Source: Diploptera punctata | Taxonomy: Eukaryota > Arthropoda > Insecta > Blattodea > Blaberidae | DNA length: 64,000 nucleotides | Direction of reading: 5' to 3' | Assembly (NCBI GenBank): GCA_030220185.1 | Contig: JASPKZ010003441.1 | Span: 496,001-560,000, forward strand | Part shown: positions 1 through 9,512 of the stretch, in pieces | How the letters are laid out: every line of letters starts with the position of its first letter | How positions within the stretch are numbered: position 1 is the first letter of the stretch | Made by a program: the position numbers and the translations under genes | The notes under the pieces: generated by a model | Told to the model about the DNA's origin: nothing | What the model saw: the letters and a program-made list of their open reading frames with translations, nothing else | Database searches by the model: none

Positions 1-175
1 GACAGGCAGGCATTAAAAGCTCATTGCACTGCTCAGAAAGACAGGCAGGCATTAAAAGCTCATCGCACTGCTCAGAAAGACAGGCAGGCATTAAAAGCTC
101 ATCGCACTGCTCAGAAAGACAGGCAGGCATTAAAAGCTCATCGCACTGCTCAGAAAGACAGGCAGGCATTAAAAG
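1..175. repeat. 39-bp tandem repeat, about 4.5 copies
   Basis: A 39-bp unit containing GACAGGCAGGCATTAAAAGC is repeated head to tail with almost no divergence and runs off the left edge of the window. Because 39 is divisible by three, one frame stays open and reads a 13-residue repeat (HCSERQAGIKSSS). I see no start context or other sign that this is a gene; it looks like a minisatellite. Confidence 0.9.
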
Positions 176-194
176 CCAATTATATTGTAATATA

Positions 195-345
195 ATAATG
201 GTGGTCACAGGAAAACTTTTGCCTTGGACACAGTGGGCCCAGGTTCTATCTCTCTTATGGACAATTTTTTTTGAGTGAGGTTTTGTCGGTGTTTTTCTTC
301 ACCTGTAGAGAAACGTCAGGAAACTTTAAGGTCTAAATAGTTCCT
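195..345 (+). mobile_element. SINE-1 fragment (tRNA-derived)
   Basis: The stretch with GGGCCCAGGTTC, then GAGTGAGGTTTT, CACCTGTAGAGAAA and GTCAGGAAACTTTAAGG matches, in order, the SINE-1 copies at 34432, 44530, 50636 and 61252. It is degenerate and its 5' part is altered. Confidence 0.6.
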
Positions 346-354
346 AAGCACCAA

Positions 355-1690
355 CATTATCATAAGTAATACCACAAGTGATTTCCAAATTATCGATAAA
401 TTCATGACTCACGAAGTGAGGAGCGACTGTATCTAGAGAATTTGTGGAAATCATGAGTGGCATTTGTTAGACTATTCAACAAAAAAAATTAAGCTGTTTA
501 CTCACAAATCATTATTTAACTATAGTTATTTTAAAATATTTATATATTTAATGTAAACGGCGATGTTCGAAAACAAATGAGAAACAATTACTATGCTTCA
601 TTTGCTTCTATTGTTCATCACTGCAACCAGATCATATTATTTGTTGTCAAAGGATCGCAATATTGTAAGAATGCATCCTAGTGGAGAAATTTATAATCAA
701 CATTATATGTATTAATGAATTTTCTGATCTCCTATGATGTAAATATGTCAATTATATTTTTCTGCAACATTATTTCCTGGAAAATAATTTGTTTAAAAAA
801 GTGCAAACAGTGGTTTCTTTTTTTGGTGATATAATCAATTGCTACAAATGTTTTTATATTATCTCCCGCATGCGCTATCTGCTGACATTCATGCACTATA
901 TATACAATCTGGTAGCCGTATTTCTTACAGAGTCAGTCACTGCAAAATAATGCTATGACATATTCAGAATGTTAAAAAGGAGGAGGTTCCTTTAATATGA
1001 CTATTTAACTCATCCCCGAAATGGGATTCAATGACCAATTACATTTCAATGATTTTTAATTTACAACCAATCACAGTCGTGTTTCACCTCGAATTTATCA
1101 AACAAAGTTTATCATATTAAAGAGAGCACCTCCTTTTTAACATTCTGAATAGGTTATAGCATTATTTTGCAGTGACCAACTCCGTAAGAAATATGGCTTC
1201 CAGATTGTATATATAGTGCTTGAACATCAGCTCATAATGCATGTGGGAGATAATATAAAAACATTTGTAGCAATTGACTATAACACAAAAAAGTCACTGT
1301 TTGCACTTTCTTAAACAAATTATTTTCCAGGAAATGACGTTGCAGAAAAATACAATTGACATATTTACATCATAGGACATCAGAAATTAATTAATACCTT
1401 TATTAGTAGTAGTAGTATTCAAATGTTCTGAAGCTCTTGATTTGTCATCATTTGCTTGTTAATACCAATAATGAGGGAAGTAGATTATACAGGGAATGAT
1501 TGGAAAGCATTAGCTCAGGATAGGGATGTATGGAGAGCTTATGTCCGTGTGCCCATGAACCTATGGGTTCGATAGTGCCAGTGAGTAAGTAAGAATAAGT
1601 AAGTAAATTGGTTATAAATTTCTCCACTAGGGTGCATTCTTACAATATTGCTAGAGATAACCCACTATAGAGATGACCAGCGCCAATGTT
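355..1690. mobile_element. Foldback element family A, copy 1
   Basis: This is a long imperfect inverted repeat. The left arm (about 650-1000) contains a TTCTTACAGAGTCAGTCACTGC-like block and TTCAGAATGTTAAAAAGGAG. The right arm carries the reverse complement (CTCCTTTTTAACATTCTGAA near 1128, and the same 3' segments out to 1650). The arms meet around ATTTAACTCATCCCCGAAAT at 1005. Related copies lie at 12060-12460 and 26310-31590. I see no coding potential, so it is a non-autonomous foldback or MITE-like element. The right arm is interrupted by a LINE tail. Confidence 0.7.
1397..1612 (+). mobile_element. LINE-A 3' end fragment
   Basis: From 1468 the + strand reads the C-terminal end of a non-LTR retrotransposon ORF ([20 protein letters not shown], then a variant of MNLWVR and stop). 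A GTGAGTAAGTAAG-type tail follows. The same end occurs at 52101-52627, 60120-60515 and 61635-62050. The 5' truncation and simple-sequence tail are typical of LINE insertion. Confidence 0.8.
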
Positions 1691-1885
1691 ATTCAGTGAT
1701 GCCTAGACTCCAGAGACCTCAAGCGTTGGCAGAAAAAACTAATCGATTACAGCTTACTGTATTATCGACGGAGCAATTTGCGCCATCTATCGATTTTTTT
1801 TAAGTGTAATGTAGTTAGTGTTGATCCCGGTGGCTCAGTCGTCATTTAAGGTGTTAACAATACCACCTCAAATAATTCATAAAAT

Positions 1886-2056
1886 AATAATGAATCAGAT
1901 TTTACACCTCACCTTATATTTTTGTAAAACTCAGGACCGATTGCAAAGCAATCTCACCTTCCAAACCGGTCCAGACTTTTACAAAAATATGAGGTGAGGT
2001 GTAAAATCTGATTCATTTAATTTTTTGTTAAATCTGTGTTACTTCCTAAATATATT
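1886..2056. mobile_element. Short hairpin insertion with 12-bp target duplication
   Basis: The arms GATTTTACACCTCACC (from about 1897) and GGTGAGGTGTAAAATC (to about 2011) are inverted around a short centre, and a unique tail follows on the right only. The element is bounded by AATTCATAAAAT at 1874-1885 and 2057-2068. It matches the arms of the Penelope-like fragment at 25310-26215. It belongs to the foldback class described in the findings. Confidence 0.8.
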
Positions 2057-2540
2057 AATTCATAAAATTCTTCTCAATTTCCAAGACTATTTTGTATTTA
2101 GCCAATGCAATTCTGAATGTATTCCAAACATATTCAGGTGTACATTTTTCTCTTGAAATAAAATCTTAGGAAACTGGAAGAATATTTTCAATCCTTGTAT
2201 TTAAAGTATTCATACCAATTAATTCTTCAACATTTTTTTAGAAATAACATTTTCTTAGAATAAACAAAAACATGATAACAGATTGTCAAGGAAAGGTCCA
2301 AATAAAAAACAAGGAGAGATATAATTTAATATTTATTTATTATAAACATATATACATAGCTAACAGATAGTTCACTAATAAAGGTATTTCAGTAATTATA
2401 AAGAATTAACACATAGAGATGGTATGCAGTTTTTTTTTTTTTCAATTATGCCAACTTTAACAAGAACCGAGACCGAAGCTCGAAAAAATTTATTTTAAAC
2501 AAACAAGCATTGCATTGGATTTAAAGGAAGGAGAGGGGAG

Positions 2541-2577
2541 AAAATACACGTGTGTGTGTGTGTGTTTATATATATAT
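2541..2577. repeat. (TG)n/(TA)n microsatellite
   Basis: Alternating TG followed by TA dinucleotides. Confidence 0.9.
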
Positions 2578-3920
2578 CATCATTGAGCATTCAAAGATTT
2601 AGGCTATCATTTGCCTGTTGTGCCCTCAGAATTTGTCAGTCACATCAATGCCTGTCACAATCTTCTTTTACCATTTGGAATTTATTGCATGTTCAAATTA
2701 CTTTTTATATTTTATTTAGATGTACACTTTAAAAAAAAAAAAAGGGAGAGAGAGAATTAGTCACAAATGTACCCAAGAACTGAGATTCCGAACCTCACAT
2801 GCCCAACCTCTGCAAACGAAGGTTCAACAGATTATATAATTAAATTCTACTTGTCATCTACAATTATCTTTGTAACATGAAAAACTTGAAGTAATATGTA
2901 TGAAATATATTTAGATATTTTGTTTATTAAATAATATGTCCCCAAATATTTTACAATTTTAATATTTGTTAAAATACTTATCTGAAAAACATCTAAGGGG
3001 TTTGAATCCTTAGTGACAGGTTTTGTGGTCAGAAACTTTGGCTCAGAGCCATCGCAACACACTACTGGTCCTAAAATTCTGTATTTATAGTCACATGGTA
3101 AGTTTTCCTGGCATGTTTATATTACGTAATTAGACTTATATTTGATTAATTTAGGAACTGAGCTATTTTAATTTTCTATTATTTATTTACTGTAGAATCA
3201 CAATTTTTTTTTTATTTCGATGTTTAAAGAAGTAAAGTACCATAGCTTTTTTATTGCCAAAGTTCAGGCATAAATTAGTTCAGACTATTGTTTTAAATAC
3301 ATGGCCATGTAAATAATAAAAAAATATGCGAAAAGTAAAGATTCATCTGGGATTGAACACATACTAAAAAATAGTTTCTTCATAATTACTGGCATTATAC
3401 TATCTTACCCTAAGATAATATGAATAAAAGGATCTATTAAATTTCGAACATGCAATACAAAAATTTTACCATACACCACATGCATGCACTGGCGGTTACA
3501 GTATGGAATCACAGGATGCAGCCAGCATATACAGAATTTTGGAACATGCGTTCCACCACAGGAGAAACATCCCAAACATCTGTGTAACAAAATAGTCCCA
3601 ATATTGAAGTCTTAAACTTAAAAAGCTAACCAAAATACAAATATGCACTCTAACTAGATTGAAGTGTTAAACTTAAAAACCTAACCAAAATAAATTGCTC
3701 ACTAACTAAATTTATCCTAAGTTGGAGTTTGATCATATTTAGCAAAAACTGATCGGCAGACCCTTTCCAAGAACTAATGGAAGACATTTGAGAAGTTCAT
3801 TCTGTAGTTTAATTAGTTATTAGTGTGTTTATTGTAATTAGTAGGGCTAAGATGTTTATGTATAGATATATTTTTTGGTAAGATTGATATGTTTCTTAAA
3901 TATATATAAATGCTTTTTAT
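2577..3920. other. Intergenic, nothing recognised
   Basis: AT-rich sequence with short poly-A/T runs. Two near-identical blocks around 3606-3640 and 3660-3690 (containing GTGTTAAACTTAAAAACCTA-like sequence) suggest a small local duplication. I see no supportable gene. Confidence 0.5.
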
Positions 3921-3921
3921 A

Positions 3922-4095
3922 CAAAACCTGAGGGAAGGCGAGGCAGAGGAAGACCTAAAACCTCCTGGAGTCAGGGAATATATTTATACATGAAGGAGAA
4001 ACATCTACAACCAGGAGATTGGATGGACCGACAAAATTGGCTATTGGGAATTGGACAATGTCAAAGACATTAATCAACCAATGATCTATCTATCT
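3922..4095 (+). mobile_element. LINE 3'-end fragment
   Basis: The + strand reads KPEGRRGRGRPKTSW, then a DWMDRQNW-like stretch and stop, followed by a short TCTA repeat. Glycine/arginine-rich GRPK.W endings are typical of the C-terminus of insect non-LTR retrotransposon reverse transcriptases. It is 5' truncated. Confidence 0.6.
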
Positions 4096-4689
4096 ACAAA
4101 AACTAACTGAATTACATACTTCAGTTTGCTTCTCATTTGCATTTTATTCTTAAATAAATAGTTAATTATCATAAACTGATTTACTAATTGATTTTACAAC
4201 TGAAATTATTAGATAATTATAATATTACTGTATTAGGTCATATTTTTTATATTGCAGTGCCTATTTTGTTTTAAATTTAGGTCATAACTGACTTTTTTTG
4301 TGCATATGTCGGTGGTTTTTAGGTCATAAAAATCCTAGCCCTAGTAATTAGTATGTAGTAATTTATAAAGTCATTGTTGGCTGCATTGTAATAAGCCACT
4401 TTCTAGATGATAGACAAAAGCAGCATACAGGACAGTTGCATATCTGAAAAAAAAAAAAATGTATGTGCAAAGTAATAATTTAACAGACACTTCATAGCAC
4501 TTTGAACTATTATATTATGTTTGGGAAACAAAATTTTATAAAGAGTGGATGATTTGACATATCCCGGCAATAAATTAACATTTAAAGATGTTATGGATAT
4601 AGGAAGCAAAATGTTGAATACTCTAATAAAACTATAAGAATAATTAACAAAGTAATGAAACCTTCCCCAGTACACAAAAGTACAGGAAA

Positions 4690-4810
4690 ACATTTGTATA
4701 AGGCCTTGGCAAGACCTGTTCTGTGTTATGGCAGCAAGGTATGGGCAATGAGATGAATGGAGGAAAGAACAGAATTACCGGTATCAAAACAACTGGTTGA
4801 GCATACACGG
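4690..4810 (+). pseudogene. LINE reverse transcriptase C-terminal fragment
   Basis: The + strand reads LYKALARPVLCYGSKVWAMR before a stop, matching the conserved segment after the RT domain of insect LINEs (L.R.VL.YGSE.W). Downstream sequence to about 5060 is probably the decayed continuation. Family known; this copy is broken. Confidence 0.6.
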
Positions 4811-5361
4811 CAGAGGAAATCCTCTAGAACAGGGCCACTGAAGAATGCTTACTAGGTGTGACAAGATGCTCCTCCTACTCAATCCAATGTCGGACAAGCT
4901 GATAAGGAAAGACAGTTGTGTTGCTTCAAGCAAGGGCATGTTCATGCAAGGAGGAAGAGGGAGCCGTCTTTTCACACCTTATGAGAAAGTTCTAACAGGC
5001 CTGCTCTAGAATCCCAAAAGCTATGCTTCACTACCAAAACCATGGGAAGATATTTCTGGACATCCCAAAAACTGATCAAATATCCCTTTATTTTATTTTT
5101 AAAATTTTTCATTAATACAATATGAAACATATAACTCAACTATTTCAAGGTTAGAAGGTACTTGACCTACCAGCTGGCCTCATGTGCACATGTATAATGA
5201 TGAGGGACCTAAGTAATATCATTTTAAATAGCTTACCTATTCATCAGATGTAATATGCTGCAAGCACAATAAATTTATAAGTTTGTTACATAAGTAATCA
5301 CACAATAAGGGAAGTTGTTGGACTCACCATGTAGCTTTAATTTTAAAACTTATGTAAATAT

Positions 5362-5958
5362 TAAGTTATGTAGGTAGGAAATAATACTATGGGTCGAATC
5401 TTTGAACGCATTAGACCGTAAGGCGTTCTCGGCTGAGAAAGTTTTATCCTAATACGATTTTGCTTACTCAGAAATCTATTCATGCGATAATAATTGTTGA
5501 AATTCGTAAGCTACCTGATGAGGTAACTTAAGATAGAAACTTATCGTGAGAATTCAACTGGGACAACAGGAGAATCAGCGTAATATTGCGCGACACAGAC
5601 GTCGTTGTATACGGTATTATTTGCGGGACGCAAGCGTAAATACATTCCTCTATAGCAGACGAAAATAACGGAAGTGGTTTTATCGCTGAGAATTCTGGGT
5701 AATTCCTTGTCAATATTACAAAAACAACGACTTTCATGCACATAGAGAACCGAAGTTTCATGCATGACTAGTTTGTGGGTAGCTAATTCGATCTTTGCAC
5801 TTGCTCACGGTGAGTCAGCTCACCAGTGATTGGAATAATTTGAGTAGAGACTTTGTATCTGCATACGACCCTATGAGGTTTATTTTAATATTGTTTAGTT
5901 GATTCTTGACTCACCTTCTTAAGAAGTATGAGGTGAGTCAAGAAACAACTAAACAATA
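5362..5958. mobile_element. Hairpin insertion with 12-bp target duplication, split by a Harbinger-like MITE
   Basis: The duplication TTATGTAAATAT at 5350-5361 and 5959-5970 bounds this element. Inside are a left-hand tail (AAGTTATGTAGGTAGGAAAT) and a short hairpin with arms TTGACTCACCT and AGGTGAGTCAA at 5905-5945. The tail matches Penelope-like tails near 46960 and 49870. It was interrupted by the 482-bp element at 5396-5877. Confidence 0.75.
5396..5877 (+). mobile_element. PIF/Harbinger-like MITE, copy 1
   Basis: The ends GGGTCGAATC and GCATACGACCC are inverted, and a 3-bp TAT repeat flanks them, as expected for PIF/Harbinger. The interior reads part of a protein (YYLRDAS-like in the relative at 53278-53891). 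Two short overlapping open frames on the minus strand are leftovers of that region. Family assignment rests on ends, target size and the protein trace, so it is moderate. Confidence 0.6.
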
Positions 5959-6104
5959 TTATGTAAATATGTTTGTTTATTTTGTTATCACATTCAGAAC
6001 TATCATAATGACTAATTGAAATGCTCCTAGGAAGGATCAGGTTTTGTGCCATAATAGTTATGCCTCTGATGACTTTTTAGATTATGGAAAAACTTTAGTA
6101 TTTA

Positions 6105-6610
6105 TTAGACATTCACTTACTCAATGAATTATTGCAATTTCTACAGAATCGCAGTATGCATGCGCGAATGCTTAATGTAATTTCCACCATGTGGTAGGAT
6201 ATATATGTGAAATTGATATGACCAATTTTCACAATAAATTTCCAAATATGTTTATAAAAAATGGACATACACAAACTTCCTCTTCCTAACCTAACAAAAT
6301 AAATTGCATGCATATTATTTAACAATGGTGTACACTAACTTGTCTCATCAGAACCTAACAAAATTAAGATATATCCTGCCATCTAGTGGAAGTCACATTA
6401 AACATTGTGCATGTACACTTCTGTAAAACTACATTGAGAGATAAATAGCAAAATTTGCATATACAAATACATATTTTATACTTGTAAAATATGTTTCAAG
6501 AATCATTGCTAAATGTTTAAAATAGTATGAAATGTTATTACAAATGGTAAAAGTATATAGTGCAACTGTGGCATACGAATGTTGTATGTAAAATTATAGA
6601 ATGTCACAAT
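6105..6610. mobile_element. MITE family D, copy 1
   Basis: It shares blocks in order with 14061-14675: ATAGAATCGCAGT-like sequence, CATGCGCGA, AAAATGGAC, TAACCTAACAAAA, TGCATATTATTT and CAACTGTGGCATA. No coding potential seen. Confidence 0.6.
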
Positions 6611-6894
6611 CTAAAGTTCAGCCTACATTATCTGCAAGAAATGTTATTTACCTCTCTTGAGCAACAGGAATATGATGAAATGATAACTATTTTCCTCCTT
6701 CAGCTGAAGATGAATATGATTTACTTCTGCATTCCGGAACACAACAAAAATTGTTGTTCACCATAATCTAAATTATAAATACAAAATCCTTAGATTATTT
6801 AACATCAAATCAATGAACTATTAAATTTCTATAGTACTACAATTCAGCGAATTATATAAAGTGATGTTCAAAGCTAACATCATATATTAATTTG

Positions 6895-6895
<1 letters not shown>

Positions 6896-6925
<30 letters not shown>

Positions 6926-6926
6926 C
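6896..6926. repeat. (TA)n microsatellite
   Basis: About 30 bp of alternating TA. Confidence 0.95.
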
Positions 6927-7073
6927 TTGAGGTTGTAGTTATGTCAAAGATATGATATCCATGTACATTCATCATAAAAAATTATTAATTACGTAAAATA
7001 TTGTTTATAGAACATTGAACAAAAGCATGTTTGCTCTCTACAATTTCTTTATACCTTAAATAAGTAAAATACA

Positions 7074-7078
<5 letters not shown>

Positions 7079-7108
<30 letters not shown>
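7079..7108. repeat. (TA)n microsatellite
   Basis: Alternating TA immediately before a tRNA-like element. Confidence 0.95.
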
Positions 7109-7109
<1 letters not shown>

Positions 7110-7128
7110 TATGATAAGAAAAATAAAT

Positions 7129-7197
7129 GCCTGGACGGGATTCGAACCCGGAACTCTGAGTCTGTACCTCAGCATGTTATACGTTACACCACCAGGC
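7129..7197 (-). tRNA. tRNA-like sequence, repeat-embedded (anticodon loop GTACAGA)
   Basis: On the minus strand it has a GCCTGG/CCAGGC acceptor, a CTGAG/CTCAG anticodon stem with a 7-nt loop (formal anticodon ACA), and a GGTTCGAATCC B-box with a CGGG/CCCG T-stem. The T-stem and acceptor each have one mismatch, and ACA is not a standard decoding anticodon. It is flanked by inverted AAGAAAAATAA/TTATTTTTTTCTT and repeated 297 bp later. I call it a mobile tRNA-like element, not a functional tRNA gene. Confidence 0.65.
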
Positions 7198-7425
7198 GAA
7201 TCCAATTCAAACACTTATTTTTTTCTTATATATGTATTATATTCTCCATTATTACTAGATGTCGCGAGAACTCGGTCTTCACTGCCATCTAGTAGCTGAC
7301 TATAACAAGTAAGCAAATTAAAGAGAATATTTTTACTTTATAGCAGTGACGCTTTATCGATGTTATAATTAAATGTTTAACATTGAGCAATGCAAGCTTA
7401 ATATGGTATGATAAGAAAAATAAAT

Positions 7426-7494
7426 GCCTGGACGGGATTCGAACCCGGAACTCTGAGTCTGTACCTCAGCATGTTATCCGTTACACCACCAGGC
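7426..7494 (-). tRNA. tRNA-like sequence, second tandem copy
   Basis: It differs from the copy at 7129 by one base in the D-loop. The same flanks (ATGATAAGAAAAATAAATG on one side, TTATTTTTCTTATATATGT on the other) are repeated, giving a tandem period of 297 bp. That is close to the 302- and 304-bp periods of the other tRNA-like arrays here. Confidence 0.65.
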
Positions 7495-7529
7495 AAATCC
7501 AATTCAAACACTTATTTTTCTTATATATG

Positions 7530-7533
<4 letters not shown>

Positions 7534-7577
<44 letters not shown>
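7534..7577. repeat. (TA)n microsatellite
   Basis: Alternating TA between the tRNA-like element and the next MITE. Confidence 0.95.
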
Positions 7578-7580
<3 letters not shown>

Positions 7581-7825
7581 GGGTCCAGGGGAAAAAGATG
7601 AATGTCACAAAATCACAAAAACTGAGGTTTCATATTCTAGTGTTTGTACTGTTCCCTAGTAACATTTAAAAGGTGAAAACTGTTTAAAGAAGCTATGGGT
7701 TACGTTTTATAAGGCTTTGAAAATAATGTGTAGAGGGAAATGATATAGCGTTTCAAAACTTAAAATTCATTTATCTCAGTTTGAGTTTAATGTGACATTA
7801 ATCGTTTTTCCCCTGGACCCTTCAT
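7577..7825. mobile_element. MITE with 14-19 bp terminal inverted repeats
   Basis: The ends GAAGGGTCCAGGGGAAAAA and TTTTTCCCCTGGACCCTTC are exact inverted copies of each other, about 250 bp apart, inside TA-rich flanks. There is no open frame. Superfamily not recognised; TA-rich flanks hide the target duplication. Confidence 0.8.
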
Positions 7826-8117
7826 ATATTTAACACTGCGTTTTAATTTAATGTACTTAGTAATAATACTTATTGAGAAAATTGTTGTAATATTCTTGTA
7901 AATTTCAAGAGACCACTTGTTAATTTAAACAAACAAAATATTGCTTCCAATTATAGCGTGGCTTTCTTGTATATTTTAAAATAAGTAGCCAACATACTGG
8001 AAAAAAAAAGTACAGAGTTGATTATGATATTAAATAAAAAAAACTATAAATAAATTCTTCAAGATCATCATATAAATAAATTATTCAAAACTTTCCAAAA
8101 TAATGTTAAAAGCAAGA

Positions 8118-8400
8118 ATTTAAACAAAAGTTGATTTTGTGGTAATTTTCATATTAAAATTGAGAGAAAGCTCATCATCATCATCATCCGGTATCATGGC
8201 AGCTGCCGCCGTCTTCCGGAAACGAAACGCCATTCCTCTCTGTCTATCCATTGATCTTCCTCCAATTCCTCTGATATTCATAGCTGCTTGTACCCCTTCT
8301 ATACAAGTTTTCTTCGGTCTTCCTCTCTTCCTCCTTTCCATTGGGATCCATTCCATAACAATTTTAGGCAATCTTTGTTCGGCCGGATGGGAGTACACAA
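8118..8400 (-). pseudogene. LINE-B reverse transcriptase C-terminal end
   Basis: The minus strand reads EQRLPKIVMEWIPMERRKRG, then RPKKTCIEGVQAAMN and a short tail rich in GAT repeats (DDDDDE). This matches the C-terminal end of a common insect LINE family (W.P..RRKRGRP..W..GVQAAM). It is 5' truncated here; the upstream part of the same family lies at 9040-9440. Confidence 0.75.
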
Positions 8401-9100
8401 GCTTTTTTCCTACCCACTTTCAGAGTATCTAATTACAATAAATATTAATAAAACACTGTATTAAACGTATTTAGCTAAGAGACGTAATTATCTGTTCATT
8501 ATTTTACTCGTAAATATGAAATTAAAGTGGCACTATTTCCTGTCATGATCACATAGTTTAGGTACTATGTCTTGTCATGACCATAGAGGTTGTAAGAGTC
8601 CTTACTTCTAACCAGCGATATACCACAGATGAACATCGATATACCACAATGTGTAAAACAGAAATGAGCACAATGTGTACATTTAATCATGGGATTCCCC
8701 GAATTTTACCGCATTTTTACCTACTCACAGTTGTATTATGGCGGATATTCTACAAATAGGACGTTCCCTGGATTTCACCTACGTTAGAGTAATTGATTTG
8801 TTACAGTAATTGATTTAGGTTTGGTTAGCTTTTAGGTTCCATGCGTTTTAAATGTGATTTGATACGTAAAATAAATTACTTCTTCATATTTGTTACTCTA
8901 TGTAAAATTCAAAATGTCGGACGATTACCATGTTTAATCATATTTCCACTACTTCATTTCGTGTTAATTATACATATTTAAACAGCGGTTACATCTCTTA
9001 GGAAAACTGATTCATTAACACATTACAATACTTTAAATTATATCAAAAATGGCACAAGTCGCGTAAGTAAAAAGCTTGTCTTGTACAACCCCACCCTTTG
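8382..9100. other. Probable insertion splitting a LINE
   Basis: The LINE-B coding sequence stops at both edges at a shared CTTTGTTC (about 8371 and 9096), as if some 720 bp had been inserted. The insert has no recognisable coding region; it contains a local duplication of GATATACCACA (about 8618 and 8638). Confidence 0.4.
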
Positions 9101-9440
9101 TTCTGGCATTCTTTTGACATGGCCATACCACTGTAATCTTTTCTTTTCTATAATGTCTATGATGTCCGGTTACTCTTGTACACCCATAATTTCCTTTATT
9201 TCGTATTCTATCCATTCTAGATTTTCCAGCTGATCTTCTTAAAACATCCATTTCTGTACTTAAAATTCTTTTCATTTCCCTGGTAGGAATTTGCCAGACT
9301 TCAGCACCATATGTTAAAATGCCCTGAATTATGGCTTGATATATTTGTAATTTTCTGTTTTTTGTAATATTTTTGCTCCACCAAACAGAGTTTAAAGCAT
9401 TTATTGCTTGTTTTGTTTGTGCAAAAAAGCTAACTTATTA
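9040..9440 (-). pseudogene. LINE-B reverse transcriptase fragment
   Basis: The minus strand reads YGAEVWQIPTREMKRILSTE, then MDVLRRSAGKSRMDRIRN, the conserved segment after the RT domain in this family. Frameshifts follow (GNYGCTRVTG). Together with 8118-8400 it is one interrupted, decayed copy. Confidence 0.75.
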
Positions 9441-9512
9441 AAAAAATTAATTTAGTAAATTAGTAGGTCTTTTGGGTGCACTTAAACCCGCCAAAATAGC
9501 AGACAAAACAAT

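Noticed and set aside
24..278. Open frame of 84 codons at the left edge
   Set aside because: It is produced by the 39-bp tandem repeat, whose unit length is divisible by three, and continues into a SINE fragment; no gene context.
5528..5765. Two overlapping minus-strand frames of 74-77 codons
   Set aside because: They lie within the Harbinger-like MITE opposite its remnant coding strand and have no recognisable domain.
7111..7659. Overlapping open frames reading DGIRTRNSE / GFEPGTLSL
   Set aside because: They are translations of the tRNA-like T-arm (GGGATTCGAACCCGG) and TA repeats, not proteins.
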